From: Kribbella antibiotica
Lineage (GTDB): Bacteria; Actinomycetota; Actinomycetes; Propionibacteriales; Kribbellaceae
Assembly (NCBI RefSeq): GCF_004349055.1
Contig: NZ_SMKX01000019.1
Span: forward strand, 25,591 to 89,590
Length of the DNA: 64,000 nucleotides
Direction: 5' to 3'
The notes under the pieces were generated by a model. It was not told the origin of the DNA. It saw nothing but the letters and a program-made list of their open reading frames with translations, and searched no databases. Numbering within the stretch: the first letter of the stretch is position 1; every line of letters starts with the position of its first letter. This document shows positions 46,242 to 55,014 of this stretch, piece after piece. A program made the position numbers and the translations under genes.

Positions 46242-48359
46242 GTGACTGCTCCCACCCCAGCCCTTGTTGAGCTAGCGGTTGCCCATGGTGTGGCGACGGA
46301 GTACTGGAACTGGCAAGGCGAGCACGTGATCGTCGCCAGCGAGGTTGTCTCCACTGTGCTCGCAGCACTCGGTGTGGATGCGTCCACGCCGGAGAAGGCT
46401 GCCGCAGCTCTCGATGACCATCAGCAGGCGCGCTGGCGGCGGACGCTGCCGGCCACTGTGGTGATGCGTGCCGGCTGGACGCCATGGTTCGCCGTGCACC
46501 TGCCGCATGGTTCGACCGCCGAGGTGTGGGTCGACCTGGAGGATGGCGGCCAACGCCGGGACATCCCGCAACAGGAGCACTGGGTCGAGCCCGAGTGGAT
46601 CGACGGCGTGCAGATCGGCGAGGCGACGTACCAGCTGCCTGGGGATCTGCCGCTCGGCTACCACCGGCTGTGTGCGCGGATCGGTAGCAGTCCGGAGATC
46701 TCGTGCGGCACGCTGATCGTCACGCCGAGCAAGCTGGAGCCGGAGAAGCTGAACCGCACCTGGGGCTGGGTGCTGCAGCTGTACTCCGTTCGCTCGCGCC
46801 GCTCGTGGGGGATCGGAGACCTGCACGACCTCGCCGATCTGGCCGCCTGGTCGGCCAACGACCTGGGTGCCGGGTTCGTGCTGATCAACCCGCTGCATGC
46901 CGCCGAGCTGGCTGGGCGGATGGAGCCTTCGCCGTACCTGCCGGCGTCGCGGCGCTTCGGTAACCCGATCTACCTGCGCATCGAAGACATCGACGAGTAC
47001 GGCGATCTCGCACCGGCTGAACGTGATCGGGTCCGGACGCTCAGCCTGCAGGCGCGCGCTCTGAGTGAGGATGCGAACGCTCTGGACCGTGACACGGTGT
47101 GGGCGGCCAAGCGCGAGGCACTGCAGTTGCTGTTCGGTGTGCGGCCTTCGATAGGGCGCATCGCCGAGTACGGCGCGTACTGCGACCGTGAGGGCCAGGG
47201 GCTCGTCGACTTCGCCACCTGGGCAGCGATCTCCGACGTCCACGGGCCGGAGTGGAGCAAGTGGCCTGAGGAACTGCGGACCCCGACCAGCCCGGCGGTC
47301 ACTGCGTTCCGCAACGAGAACCCGGACGCGGTGGAGTTCCACTGCTGGCTGCAGTGGCAGGTGGACGACCAGCTCGCCCGGACGCAGGCCAGAGCCAAAA
47401 CGGCCGGTATGTCACTGGGCATCGTCCATGACCTGGCAGTCGGCGTACACCCCGATGGTGCGGACGCCTGGGCGCTGCAGCATGTGCTGGCGCAGGGCAT
47501 CCATGTCGGAGCGCCGCCGGACGCTTTCAACCAGCAGGGACAGGACTGGTCGCAGCCGCCCTGGCGGCCGGACGCACTGGCTGAGACCGGGTACGCCGCT
47601 TGGCGCGATCTGGTCCGCGCAGTCATGCGCCACGGTGGTGGGCTGCGGATCGACCACATCCTCGGCATGTTCCGGCTGTGGTGGGTCACGTCGCCGGAGC
47701 GCCCGACCGAGGGCACCTATGTCCGCTATGACCACGAGGCGCTGATCGGCATCCTCGTGCTGGAGGCCACCCGCGCCGGAGTGACGGTGGTGGGGGAGGA
47801 CCTCGGCACTGTCGAGCCGTGGGTGCGCGACTACCTCAGCGAGCGCGGCGTGCTCGGTACGTCGGTCCTGTGGTTCGAGCGGGGAGTAGACGGCAAGCCG
47901 CTCGCGCCAGAGCTCTGGCGCGAGCTGTGCCTGGCCACTGTCACCACGCACGACCTGCCGCCGACTGCGGGCTACCTGGCCGGCGACCACGTCGAGCTGC
48001 GCAACCGGCTCGGTCTGCTGACCCGTCCGGTCGCCGAAGAGCTTGCTGTCGACGAGGCGGACCGGGACGCGTGGCTGACCGCGCTGCGCGAGCGCCACCT
48101 GCTCCGCTACACCGACGGCGACGTAGAGCGCATCGTCGAGGCGCTCCACCAGTACGTCGCTCACACTCCATCGAAACTGGTCGGAGTCGCCCTCGCGGAT
48201 GCGGTGGGTGAGCGTCGTACCCAGAATCAGCCCGGGACGACGGACGAGTACCCCAACTGGCGGGTCCCGCTCGGCGGCCCCGACGGCGAACCAGTTCTCG
48301 TTGAGGATTTACCCAACAATCTCCGCCTGCGCCGCCTGATCGGGGCACTGACAATCTAG
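46242..48359 (+). CDS. malQ: 4-alpha-glucanotransferase (amylomaltase, GH77)
   Basis: 705 residues. GH77 catalytic set: nucleophile Asp471 in LRIDHILGMFRLWWV, acid/base Glu519 in VVGEDLGTVEPWV, and third carboxylate Asp571 in TTHDLPPTAGY. An N-terminal beta-rich domain (about 1-170) occurs in actinobacterial MalQ. It transfers glucan chains between maltodextrins in glycogen/maltose metabolism. GTG 46242 lacks a Shine-Dalgarno sequence; CAGACT ends exactly 7 bases before, so it may also be leaderless. Confidence 0.94.
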   Translation: MTAPTPALVELAVAHGVATEYWNWQGEHVIVASEVVSTVLAALGVDASTPEKAAAALDDHQQARWRRTLPATVVMRAGWTPWFAVHLPHGSTAEVWVDLEDGGQRRDIPQQEHWVEPEWIDGVQIGEATYQLPGDLPLGYHRLCARIGSSPEISCGTLIVTPSKLEPEKLNRTWGWVLQLYSVRSRRSWGIGDLHDLADLAAWSANDLGAGFVLINPLHAAELAGRMEPSPYLPASRRFGNPIYLRIEDIDEYGDLAPAERDRVRTLSLQARALSEDANALDRDTVWAAKREALQLLFGVRPSIGRIAEYGAYCDREGQGLVDFATWAAISDVHGPEWSKWPEELRTPTSPAVTAFRNENPDAVEFHCWLQWQVDDQLARTQARAKTAGMSLGIVHDLAVGVHPDGADAWALQHVLAQGIHVGAPPDAFNQQGQDWSQPPWRPDALAETGYAAWRDLVRAVMRHGGGLRIDHILGMFRLWWVTSPERPTEGTYVRYDHEALIGILVLEATRAGVTVVGEDLGTVEPWVRDYLSERGVLGTSVLWFERGVDGKPLAPELWRELCLATVTTHDLPPTAGYLAGDHVELRNRLGLLTRPVAEELAVDEADRDAWLTALRERHLLRYTDGDVERIVEALHQYVAHTPSKLVGVALADAVGERRTQNQPGTTDEYPNWRVPLGGPDGEPVLVEDLPNNLRLRRLIGALTI

Positions 48360-48396
48360 CTTTTCTGTCTTTCCGTGTTTCTGTGGTCACGAGTTG

Positions 48397-48429
48397 TTGA
48401 CAATAGATTTGAAGAGTTGTTTTCTATTG
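48397..48429 (+). promoter_or_regulatory. promoter and dyad upstream of the LPMO gene
   Basis: TTGACA at 48397-48402 is a consensus -35; a -10 is less clear (TTTTCT at a 17-base spacing). CAATAGA (48401-48407) and TCTATTG (48423-48429) form a perfect 7-base dyad with a 15-base spacer across this promoter, in an AT-rich patch. No TTAGGAA palindrome is present here. Confidence 0.45.
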
Positions 48430-48488
48430 GTCACCACGAAGGCGCCTTCCTTCACTGTCACCGCCCCCACAGTTGAAGGAGTTATCTC

Positions 48489-49085
48489 ATGCTGCGATCA
48501 CGCAAAGTCAGCATGGCCGGTGTTGCTGTTGGTGCCCTGGCACTGACGTTCAGCACATCGGTCCCCACGGCCAGCGCACACGGCTGGACCAACGCACCGA
48601 TCAGCCGAGCCAAGTACTGCCAGGCCGGCACTGCGCAGAACTGCGGCAACATCCAGTGGGAGCCGCAGAGCGTCGAGGGGCCGAAGGGCTTCCCGAACGG
48701 TGGTCCCGCGGACGGCAAGCTCTGCTCGGCCGGCATCGGGGCATTCGCCCCGCTCGACGACCAGCGTGGCGGTGGCTGGCCGACCAACAACCTGCGGTCA
48801 GGACAGAGCTACACCTTCAAGTGGCACTTCACTGCGATGCACTCGACGACCGACTTCAGGTACTACATCACCAAGAACGGCTGGAACTCGAACGCTCCAC
48901 TGACCCGCGGAGCGCTCGAATTGAACCCGTTCCTGACCGTTCCCTTCAGCGGCCGCCCGCCGGCCGACATCTCGCACTCCGGCACCCTGCCGGGCGGTAA
49001 GAGCGGTCGGCACATGATCCTGTCGGTCTGGACCATCGCCGACACGGGGAACGCCTTTTACCAGTGTTCGGATGTTAACTTCTGA
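48489..49085 (+). CDS. secreted lytic polysaccharide monooxygenase, AA10 (chitin-binding type)
   Basis: 198 residues. The signal peptide is cleaved after TASA, which leaves His31 (HGW) as the mature N terminus, the first half of the copper His brace. The second brace His is likely His118 in FTAMHSTTDFRYYIT. KYCQAGTAQNCG, NVIxEP-like IQWEPQSVEG and KSGRHMILSVWTIADTGNAFYQCSD are typical of short chitin-type AA10. It cleaves crystalline chitin oxidatively. GAAGGAG is 7 bases before the ATG. It would complement GH18. Confidence 0.93.
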   Translation: MLRSRKVSMAGVAVGALALTFSTSVPTASAHGWTNAPISRAKYCQAGTAQNCGNIQWEPQSVEGPKGFPNGGPADGKLCSAGIGAFAPLDDQRGGGWPTNNLRSGQSYTFKWHFTAMHSTTDFRYYITKNGWNSNAPLTRGALELNPFLTVPFSGRPPADISHSGTLPGGKSGRHMILSVWTIADTGNAFYQCSDVNF

Positions 49086-49124
49086 TCCACTGGCAGGTTT
49101 GGTAAATAACTTTCCTGGGCATTG

Positions 49125-49160
49125 CACTCCTTGAAATAACCGCCCCTATTTCAAGGAGTG
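49125..49160 (+). promoter_or_regulatory. 14-bp perfect hairpin burying the ribosome binding site
   Basis: CACTCCTTGAAATA (49125-49138) pairs perfectly with TATTTCAAGGAGTG (49147-49160) around an 8-base loop (ACCGCCCC). The 3' arm contains AAGGAG (49153-49158), the Shine-Dalgarno sequence 7 bases before ATG 49166. In RNA this would block translation unless melted; as DNA it would be an inverted repeat. Confidence 0.8.
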
Positions 49161-49165
49161 TCCCC

Positions 49166-49663
49166 ATGAATTTTCGTCGCGCCCTGGTTCCGGTGGTCGC
49201 CGTACTGGCCGGATTGCTGCCGGCTGTGGTGGTGGTCGAACAGGCCTCCGCAGTCACCAAGATGACGCATTCCCAAGCGACCGCCATCTTCAGTGCGGCC
49301 GGCATTACCTGGTCGTCCAGCGGTAACTGCTCGGACTGGAACAACTCGACCTGTACGTCGTTCACCAACATCAACGACACGACCGTGTACGGCGTCCGCA
49401 CGCTCAAGCAGTCCAGTGGGTGTGCTGTGAACATCACCGGTGGCACCGAGACCGGTCACGCGAGCGGAACCTACAGTCACCGCAACGGCTACAAGGTCGA
49501 CATCTCCAAGTACACCTGCGTCGGCAACTACATCCGCAACACCTTCACCTACATCGGCGTCCGGGGTGACGGCGCTCCGCAGTGGGAGTCCGGTGCCGGC
49601 AATGTCTATGCCGACGAGGGCAATCACTGGGACATCACGTACCACAACTGCGGCGGCTGCTGA
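49166..49663 (+). CDS. small secreted M15-like (D-Ala-D-Ala carboxypeptidase type) protein
   Basis: 165 residues. Signal peptide (about 1-29, ending EQASA). The mature part has six Cys and the pattern GTYSHRNGYKVDIS (His105 and Asp112, H-x6-D) and GNHWDITY (His154). These correspond to the HxxxxxxD and C-terminal His zinc ligands of M15 peptidases. TGHASG (His98) is also present. It may trim cell-wall peptides or act as a secreted lysin. Family assignment is from motif spacing only and may be wrong. An RNA hairpin over its ribosome binding site and a terminator after it mark it as a single-gene unit. Confidence 0.6.
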   Translation: MNFRRALVPVVAVLAGLLPAVVVVEQASAVTKMTHSQATAIFSAAGITWSSSGNCSDWNNSTCTSFTNINDTTVYGVRTLKQSSGCAVNITGGTETGHASGTYSHRNGYKVDISKYTCVGNYIRNTFTYIGVRGDGAPQWESGAGNVYADEGNHWDITYHNCGGC

Positions 49664-49681
49664 CGGCTTGCCGGTGTTCGT

Positions 49682-49711
49682 GCTCGCCCCAGGTGAGGCC
49701 CTGGGGCGAGC
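49682..49711 (+). terminator. terminator-like hairpin after the M15-like gene
   Basis: A perfect 12-bp stem GCTCGCCCCAGG / CCTGGGGCGAGC with a 6-base loop, 18 bases after the stop. No T-tract, as is common in actinobacteria. Confidence 0.72.
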
Positions 49712-49727
49712 GCGGCCGGTGGAGTAC

Positions 49728-49739
49728 TAGGCTGCGGGT
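49728..49739 (+). promoter_or_regulatory. leaderless promoter (-10 TAGGCT) of the small membrane gene
   Basis: TAGGCT at 49728-49733 is followed by 6 bases and then GTG 49740; no Shine-Dalgarno sequence is seen. Confidence 0.45.
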
Positions 49740-50021
49740 GTGATTCCTGAGCTGACCGGCCACACGCTGTTGGTGTTCGTCGGCATACCTGCACTGGTCA
49801 TCGCGGCGATCGCGCTGCTGGTGTTCGCGTCCTCGATCGCGAGCGGGCCGCGGTACCGGCCTGGTCTGTCCTGGTGGGCACCGCCGGTCTGGATCAACGG
49901 ACCGGCCGCCACCAAGCCCGACCCTGCCAGCCTGCCCGAGCTGCCCGCCGCACCGGGAACCCTCGCGACCGCCGGATCCGGCGTCGCCCGCACGACCGGA
50001 GGCGCAAGTGCCAGTTGGTGA
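49740..50021 (+). CDS. small membrane protein, hypothetical
   Basis: 93 residues. One strong transmembrane helix (about 6-30, HTLLVFVGIPALVIAAIALLVFA) is followed by a Pro-rich tail. I do not recognise the family. It overlaps the next gene by 14 bases, so it is probably the first gene of a DUF5130-GNAT operon. Confidence 0.65.
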   Translation: MIPELTGHTLLVFVGIPALVIAAIALLVFASSIASGPRYRPGLSWWAPPVWINGPAATKPDPASLPELPAAPGTLATAGSGVARTTGGASASW

Positions 50022-50406
50022 CGCGTTCACGCCCGACCAGCTCTACGACATCGAGAGGGCGGTCCGGCACGCCGAGGAGGCGTCCGGCCTGCGCTTCTCC
50101 GTGTACGTCGGTGGTGCGGACTCCGAGACCCGTCCGTTCGCCCAAGAGCTCCTGAACGAGCTTGAGGACCCGGACCACACCGTGCTGGTGTACGTCGACC
50201 CGGCCGGCCGTCGGCTGGAGATCGTCACCGGCGCCGAGGCGAAGCGGCAGCTGTCCGACACCGCAGCCGGTCTGGCCGCGCTGACGATGCAGACGTCGTT
50301 CGCCACTGGTGACCTCACCGGCGGGCTGGTGACCGGTGTGCAGCAGTTGGGTACCAACGCACACCAGGCGCCTCTGCTGCACGCCAACGAGCCCCACAAG
50401 CAGTAG
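50008..50406 (+). CDS. DUF5130 family protein (TPM-like)
   Basis: 132 residues. FTPDQLYDIERAVRHAEEASGLRFSVYVGGAD (about 7-39) and HTVLVYVDPAGRRLEIVTGAEAKRQLSDTAAGLAA (about 57-91) match the DUF5130/TPM-like alpha-beta layout. No signal peptide. Function unknown; the group is mainly actinobacterial and often lies near pepN. GTG 50008 starts inside the preceding gene. Confidence 0.7.
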   Translation: MPVGDAFTPDQLYDIERAVRHAEEASGLRFSVYVGGADSETRPFAQELLNELEDPDHTVLVYVDPAGRRLEIVTGAEAKRQLSDTAAGLAALTMQTSFATGDLTGGLVTGVQQLGTNAHQAPLLHANEPHKQ

Positions 50407-50981
50407 TGGTCAAGGGGCTGCAGCCGCATCGCATCGAGCTGGACGACGCCGTACTGCGTCCGTTCGTAGCCTCGGATGAGGAGGCGGTGGCTGAAGCGCT
50501 GCAGGATCCAGCTGTACTGCGCTGGACCGCGGGGACTGCGGTGATCCGCACCCCCGCGAGTCAGCGGGCCTGGCGTTGGCTGGAGCCGCGTCTGGACTCC
50601 TGGTCGCGCGGCAATGCCGTGTTCGCTGTTGCGGACCGCTCAAGCGACCGTGTGCTCGGCAGTGTCACGCTGCGGGATGTGCATCGCGTCCCTGACCAGG
50701 CGGTCGCCGCCTACTGGATCAGCCCGGCCGCTCGCGGCCGTGGACTCGCTGCCAGGGCTCTCGATGCTGCTGTGAGCTGGGCCTTCGCTCCGGCCGGTCT
50801 GGGGCTGCACCGCATCTCCCTCGACCATGCTCTGGTCAACGAAGGCTCCTGCCGAGTCGCCGTCCGGGCTGGGTTTCAGCTGGAGGGGATCATGCGGGAC
50901 TACTACGTCGAGGTGAGCGGCGAGCGGCATAACTCACACCTGCATGCGCGCTTGGCGACCGATCAGCCTGCTGGTTCGTAG
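50406..50981 (+). CDS. GNAT acetyltransferase (RimJ/RimL-like)
   Basis: 191 residues. LRPFVASDEEAVAEALQD start, then VAAYWISPAARGRGLAARALDAAVSWAF as acetyl-CoA loop (about 98-125), and HRISLDHALVNEGSCRVAVRAGFQLEGIMRDYY. This is the RimJ/RimL type that acetylates N termini or small molecules. GTG 50406 overlaps the previous stop by 1 base. Its end overlaps the convergent SPOR-like gene by 19 bases. Confidence 0.85.
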   Translation: MVKGLQPHRIELDDAVLRPFVASDEEAVAEALQDPAVLRWTAGTAVIRTPASQRAWRWLEPRLDSWSRGNAVFAVADRSSDRVLGSVTLRDVHRVPDQAVAAYWISPAARGRGLAARALDAAVSWAFAPAGLGLHRISLDHALVNEGSCRVAVRAGFQLEGIMRDYYVEVSGERHNSHLHARLATDQPAGS

Positions 50982-51568
50982 GTAGGGCAGGCCAGGTTGC
51001 TGTAGGCGCGCTGGGTCTTGGGTGCCGAACACAGATCGAGCATCTGAGCCGACGACGGCCCGGGACCGAGGTAGACGACCCAGGTGTCCAGAACTGGCTC
51101 GCCGCTGCTGTTGGCGAAGCCGGGGTACTGGCCGTTGACCAGCATGGCCTTGGCCGGGACACCTGCTGCGGCGATCTTTGCGGCGGCCTTCTGCGCGGTC
51201 TGACTGGCGTCCAGACCGGTGTCGGACGTGTACTTGTCGAGCACTGCGATCCACTGTCCCCGCTTGAAGACCGGGGAGGTCGGGCCGGTGTCGATGGGCG
51301 CCGATGTGGTCGGCTTGGCGACAGTGTGGTTGGCCGGCGGCTTCCGGTCGGCCTTGGAGGCAACTGTCGGATGAGCACTCGGCGTCGGCGTAGTCGCAGC
51401 CTTCTCCGGTACGGCGGCCGCCCGGACGCTGTCGGCGGTGGACGGCTTGGAACCGCCCTGAGTCAGGATGAAGGCGGACACCCCTGCGATCGCAGCGGTG
51501 GCCACGATGGCGGCCCCGACTGCGGTGCGCGAACGCTCCGGCTTCTTCTTGCGGCGATGTGATGTCAC
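50963..51568 (-). CDS. membrane-anchored SPOR-like protein, hypothetical
   Basis: 201 residues from GTG 51568. A short basic N terminus (TSHRRKKKPERSR), one transmembrane helix (about 14-38), a Thr/Pro/Ala linker and a C-terminal domain (about 118-198) with GQWIAVLDKYTSDTG, AAGVPAKAMLVNGQYPGF and LDTWVVYLGPGPSSAQ. This looks like a SPOR/peptidoglycan-binding domain; the assignment is by pattern only. Start choice: GGGGAGG is about 12 bases upstream; the longer frame gives no plausible N terminus. Confidence 0.6.
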   Translation of the reverse strand: MTSHRRKKKPERSRTAVGAAIVATAAIAGVSAFILTQGGSKPSTADSVRAAAVPEKAATTPTPSAHPTVASKADRKPPANHTVAKPTTSAPIDTGPTSPVFKRGQWIAVLDKYTSDTGLDASQTAQKAAAKIAAAGVPAKAMLVNGQYPGFANSSGEPVLDTWVVYLGPGPSSAQMLDLCSAPKTQRAYSNLACPTYEPAG

Positions 51569-51756
51569 GGTAAAAGGACCCCTCCCCAGGTCTCTAGTCC
51601 GTGAGCCTAAACCGATTCCGGGGGGAAATGAGTGTTCTTCAGGTGGTGAGAATCTCCTTCTGGACAAGGGAATTGCGGTCCGTGCACATCCGTTCACCCT
51701 GTGCTGACGAGCAATCGTTTGATGGCTACAGGTCGCGTTCGTCAGGTGCCGCTGGG

Positions 51757-52287
51757 TCAGATGCCGCTGGGTATGGCCTGTGCGTCTGGTTGGGGCCGAG
51801 TGTCGAGCGCATCGTCCAGCCAGGCGTCCACATCGACACCACCGCTCAGGATGTGAGTCACGTACGCCGATCGCTCGTGGCTGAGCACTTCGAGCTCCCA
51901 CACGCAGGGTGCGACCCCGCTCGGCATCGGGCGCAGGTCGTCCACGTCGATCCCGCTGAACATGCTCAACCGGGACTGGAAGTCCTTCGTCCAGCTGTGC
52001 ACCACCAGATGGATGCTGTCCTCACCCAGGTGCAGTACGACGACTGCCAGGCCGACAGAGCCCATCGCATCGTCGAAGTCCAGCTGCCGACCGGCCGCCG
52101 TACGGGCGAGGGCGACCATCTGGTCGTCCCACCGGCGGCCGCGGGCCGTGACGATGTACGGCTTCACCAGTCGGTGGGTGTCGTGCCAGGGGAGCAGGGG
52201 AATGACAGGGCGCGGGCGGTACGCCTCAGCGAGTCCAGTCAGCGCTACAGCTGCTGCACCGGCCAGGGCGGGGTCAGAAACAGGCAT
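51757..52287 (-). CDS. hypothetical protein
   Basis: 176 residues, no signal peptide or membrane segment. VPLLPWHDTHRLVKPYIVTARGRRWDDQMVALARTA-type N half and a beta-rich C half (VGLAVVVLHLGEDSIHLVVHSW ... MFSGIDVDDLRPMPSGVAPCVWELEVLSHERSAYV). I do not recognise it. The start is uncertain: ATG 52287 is used, an in-frame ATG at 52314 is possible. It is followed downstream (3') by a repeated motif also seen at 55710. Confidence 0.55.
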   Translation of the reverse strand: MPVSDPALAGAAAVALTGLAEAYRPRPVIPLLPWHDTHRLVKPYIVTARGRRWDDQMVALARTAAGRQLDFDDAMGSVGLAVVVLHLGEDSIHLVVHSWTKDFQSRLSMFSGIDVDDLRPMPSGVAPCVWELEVLSHERSAYVTHILSGGVDVDAWLDDALDTRPQPDAQAIPSGI

Positions 52288-52335
52288 CTGCTCTGTTCTA
52301 CCCCGCCCGGGCACCGGCTGTCATTCAATAGGCGG

Positions 52336-54906
52336 TCAGCTCGCGTCAGCGACCTGTGCTGCGATAGCGCGGCTCAGGTCGGCCTGAGCCTCTGAGACGT
52401 AGCGCTTGGTCGGAGCGTCGATGGATGCGGACTCAGCGGCCAGCCAGTCGGTCAAGGCATCCAGAGTCGGCTGCTCCGCCAGGATGCGCGGCGACAGGTT
52501 GACCAGCACGTTCTCGCCCATCGACGAACCCAGGCGGGTGTAGACGTCCTTGGCCGCGGCCAGGTACTTGCCGACGTACGGACGCAGGAGCTCCTCCTGG
52601 CCGGGCTGCTGGAAGCCGAGGATGGTCCGGAACTGTGTCTCGTTCGGGGTGTCCCCGGACTCGACCGCGATCTGCCAGGCCTCTTCCTTGGCCTCGGCCG
52701 TCGGTCGCGCAGCGCGGGCCTGCGCAGCCCGCTCGCCACCGGTGATGGTGGTGTCGCGGGTCAGCTCGTCCTCGATCTCGTCGGCACCGATCCGGCCCAG
52801 CCGGGACAGTGCGACGATCAGCGTCCAGCGCAGGTCGGTGTCGACGGCCAGATCGGCGGGCAGCTCGCGCCCGTCGAGCCAGGCAGCCAGCCGATCCGCA
52901 CCGGCGGTGGAGTAGACCGAGCCGGCGTAAGCGCGCGCGAAGGCGAGCTGGTGGTCGCTTCCGGCCTCGGCGTTGTCGACCAGCTCTGCCAGGGTCGCCT
53001 CGAACTGGACGCGCAGGGCCTCCCGGTTCGCGGGAGCCGAGTACAGGTTGATGGCGCTGGTGGCCTGCGTCAGCAGCGAGCGGACACCGGTCAGGTCGCT
53101 CTCGGCGCGGATCCCGCGCAGCACCATGCCGACGTACTGGCTGGCCGGCATCTCGGCGTCCCGGGTCATGTCCCAGGCCGCACCCCAGGCCAGCGCCCGC
53201 GGCAGCGACTCGGCCAGCTGGTCGATCGACTCGACCAGCGTCGCGCGGGAGCGCTCGTCCAGCCGGATCTTGGCGTAGGTGAGGTCGTCGTCGTTCAGCA
53301 GCACGAAGTCCGGCTGTGTGGCGCCGACGAGCTCGGCCAGCTCGGTGCGGGCACCGTCGATGTCCACCTCGAACCGCTCGGTGCGCACCAGGCCCGCATC
53401 GGTCAGCTGGTACAGACCGACGGCCAGCCGGTGCGGACGCAGTACCGGGAACTGCTCGGCCGCGGTCTGCTCGATCGCGAACGAGGTGAACTTGCCATCG
53501 GCGTCAACAGCGAAGTCAGCGCGCAGCGTGTTTACGCCGGCGGTCCGCAGCCAGCGCTCGGTCCAGTCGTCGAGGTCGCGGCCAGAGGCCTTCTCGAGCG
53601 GCTTGAGCAGGTCGGCCAGCTCGGTGTTGCCGAACGCGTGATCGGCGAAGTACTCCTTCAGTGCACTGATGAAGGTGTCTTCACCGACGAACGCCACCAG
53701 TTGCCGCAGCGTGGATGCGCCCTTGGCGTAGGTGATGCCGTCGAAGTTCACCTCGACCGCGTGGAAGTCGACCATGTCGGCCGCGATCGGGTGCGTCGAG
53801 GGCAGCTGGTCCTGCCGGTAGGCCCAGTTCTTGCGGGCGTTGCAGAACGTCGTCCAGGCACCGGCGTACTTGGTCGTTGCGGTGGCCTGCGCCCAGTGCG
53901 AAGCCCACTCGGCGAAGGACTCGTTCAGCCACAGGTCGTCCCACCAGGTCATCGTGACCAGGTCGCCGAACCACATGTGCGCCAGCTCGTGCAGCACGGT
54001 GTTCGCGCGGCCCTCGAGCTCTGCGTGCGTGGTGCGGCTGCGGTAGATGTACTCGTCCCGGATCGTCACACAGCCGGCGTTCTCCATCGCGCCCATGTTG
54101 TACTCCGGCACGAAGGCCTGGTCGTACTTGTGGAACGGGTACGGAACCCCGAAGGCCTTCTCGAACAGCTCGAAACCTTGCTTGGTCACCTCGAACAGGT
54201 CGTCGGCGTCCAGTGCGTCCTTGAGCGACGGACGGCACAGCAGCGACAGCGGGTAGGTCCCGTTCGGGCCCTCGTAGGAGTCGGTGACCACGTGGTACGG
54301 ACCGGCGACGACAGCGGTGATGTACGTCGACATCCGCTCGGTCGGCGGGAACTCCCAGCGGGCCAGCTCTTCGCCGCTAGGACCGGCGTACGTGGTCGGC
54401 TCGGGGGTGGGGGAGTTCGAGATGACGACCCAGCGGGCCGGGGCGGAGACGGTGAAAGTGAAAGGGGCCTTGAGGTTGGGCTGCTCGAAGGTGGCGAAGA
54501 CCCGGCGGGCGTCCGGCACCTCGAACTGCGTGTAGAGGTAGGTCTCCTTGTCGGCCGGGTCGACCGAGCGGTGCAGCCCTTCGCCGGTTCGCGAGTACAG
54601 ACAGTCCGCGACCACGCGCAGCTCGTTGTCGGCGGCAAGACCGTCGAGCTGGATGCGGGCGCCGTCGTACACCGTGTCCGGGTCGAGCGACCGGCCGTTC
54701 AGCGTGATCTCGTGGACGGTGTCCGCGATCAGATCGGCGAACGTGCTCGCGCCGTCGGTGGCCGCGAAGGTGATCGTGGTCACGGACGGAAACGTCGGCG
54801 CTCCACTCGGGGCGGTGGTCAGGTCGAGCTCGATCGCGTAGCTGACGTTGTCGACCACGCCCGCACGGGTCCGCGCCTCGTCGCGCGTCAGGTTGGTTCC
54901 AGGCAT
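52336..54906 (-). CDS. pepN: aminopeptidase N (M1 family)
   Basis: 856 residues, full family length. GAMEN exopeptidase motif (272-276, NMGAMENAG) and zinc site HELAHMWFGD (His306, Glu307, His310) with Glu329 in WLNESFAEW. The C-terminal ERAP1-like helical domain is complete. It removes N-terminal residues from peptides. From memory, in M. tuberculosis pepN (Rv2467) is beside Rv2466c as here. Only a short gap holding a GATACC dyad separates it from the divergent Rv2466c-like gene. Confidence 0.96.
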   Translation of the reverse strand: MPGTNLTRDEARTRAGVVDNVSYAIELDLTTAPSGAPTFPSVTTITFAATDGASTFADLIADTVHEITLNGRSLDPDTVYDGARIQLDGLAADNELRVVADCLYSRTGEGLHRSVDPADKETYLYTQFEVPDARRVFATFEQPNLKAPFTFTVSAPARWVVISNSPTPEPTTYAGPSGEELARWEFPPTERMSTYITAVVAGPYHVVTDSYEGPNGTYPLSLLCRPSLKDALDADDLFEVTKQGFELFEKAFGVPYPFHKYDQAFVPEYNMGAMENAGCVTIRDEYIYRSRTTHAELEGRANTVLHELAHMWFGDLVTMTWWDDLWLNESFAEWASHWAQATATTKYAGAWTTFCNARKNWAYRQDQLPSTHPIAADMVDFHAVEVNFDGITYAKGASTLRQLVAFVGEDTFISALKEYFADHAFGNTELADLLKPLEKASGRDLDDWTERWLRTAGVNTLRADFAVDADGKFTSFAIEQTAAEQFPVLRPHRLAVGLYQLTDAGLVRTERFEVDIDGARTELAELVGATQPDFVLLNDDDLTYAKIRLDERSRATLVESIDQLAESLPRALAWGAAWDMTRDAEMPASQYVGMVLRGIRAESDLTGVRSLLTQATSAINLYSAPANREALRVQFEATLAELVDNAEAGSDHQLAFARAYAGSVYSTAGADRLAAWLDGRELPADLAVDTDLRWTLIVALSRLGRIGADEIEDELTRDTTITGGERAAQARAARPTAEAKEEAWQIAVESGDTPNETQFRTILGFQQPGQEELLRPYVGKYLAAAKDVYTRLGSSMGENVLVNLSPRILAEQPTLDALTDWLAAESASIDAPTKRYVSEAQADLSRAIAAQVADAS

Positions 54907-54969
54907 ATCGGCATCCTATGCAGCTGACGGTTGCGTTGGCTGAGGGTTTCCCCGCGACATCGATCGATG

Positions 54970-54986
54970 GATACCAAGCCGGTATC
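54970..54986. promoter_or_regulatory. GATACC-N5-GGTATC dyad between pepN and Rv2466c-like gene
   Basis: A perfect 6-base-arm inverted repeat 42 bases upstream of the Rv2466c-like start. The regulator is unknown; it could be a redox-responsive site. Confidence 0.4.
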
Positions 54987-55014
54987 TGGCCCCGGGGTGA
55001 TTCTTTGAAGTTTG

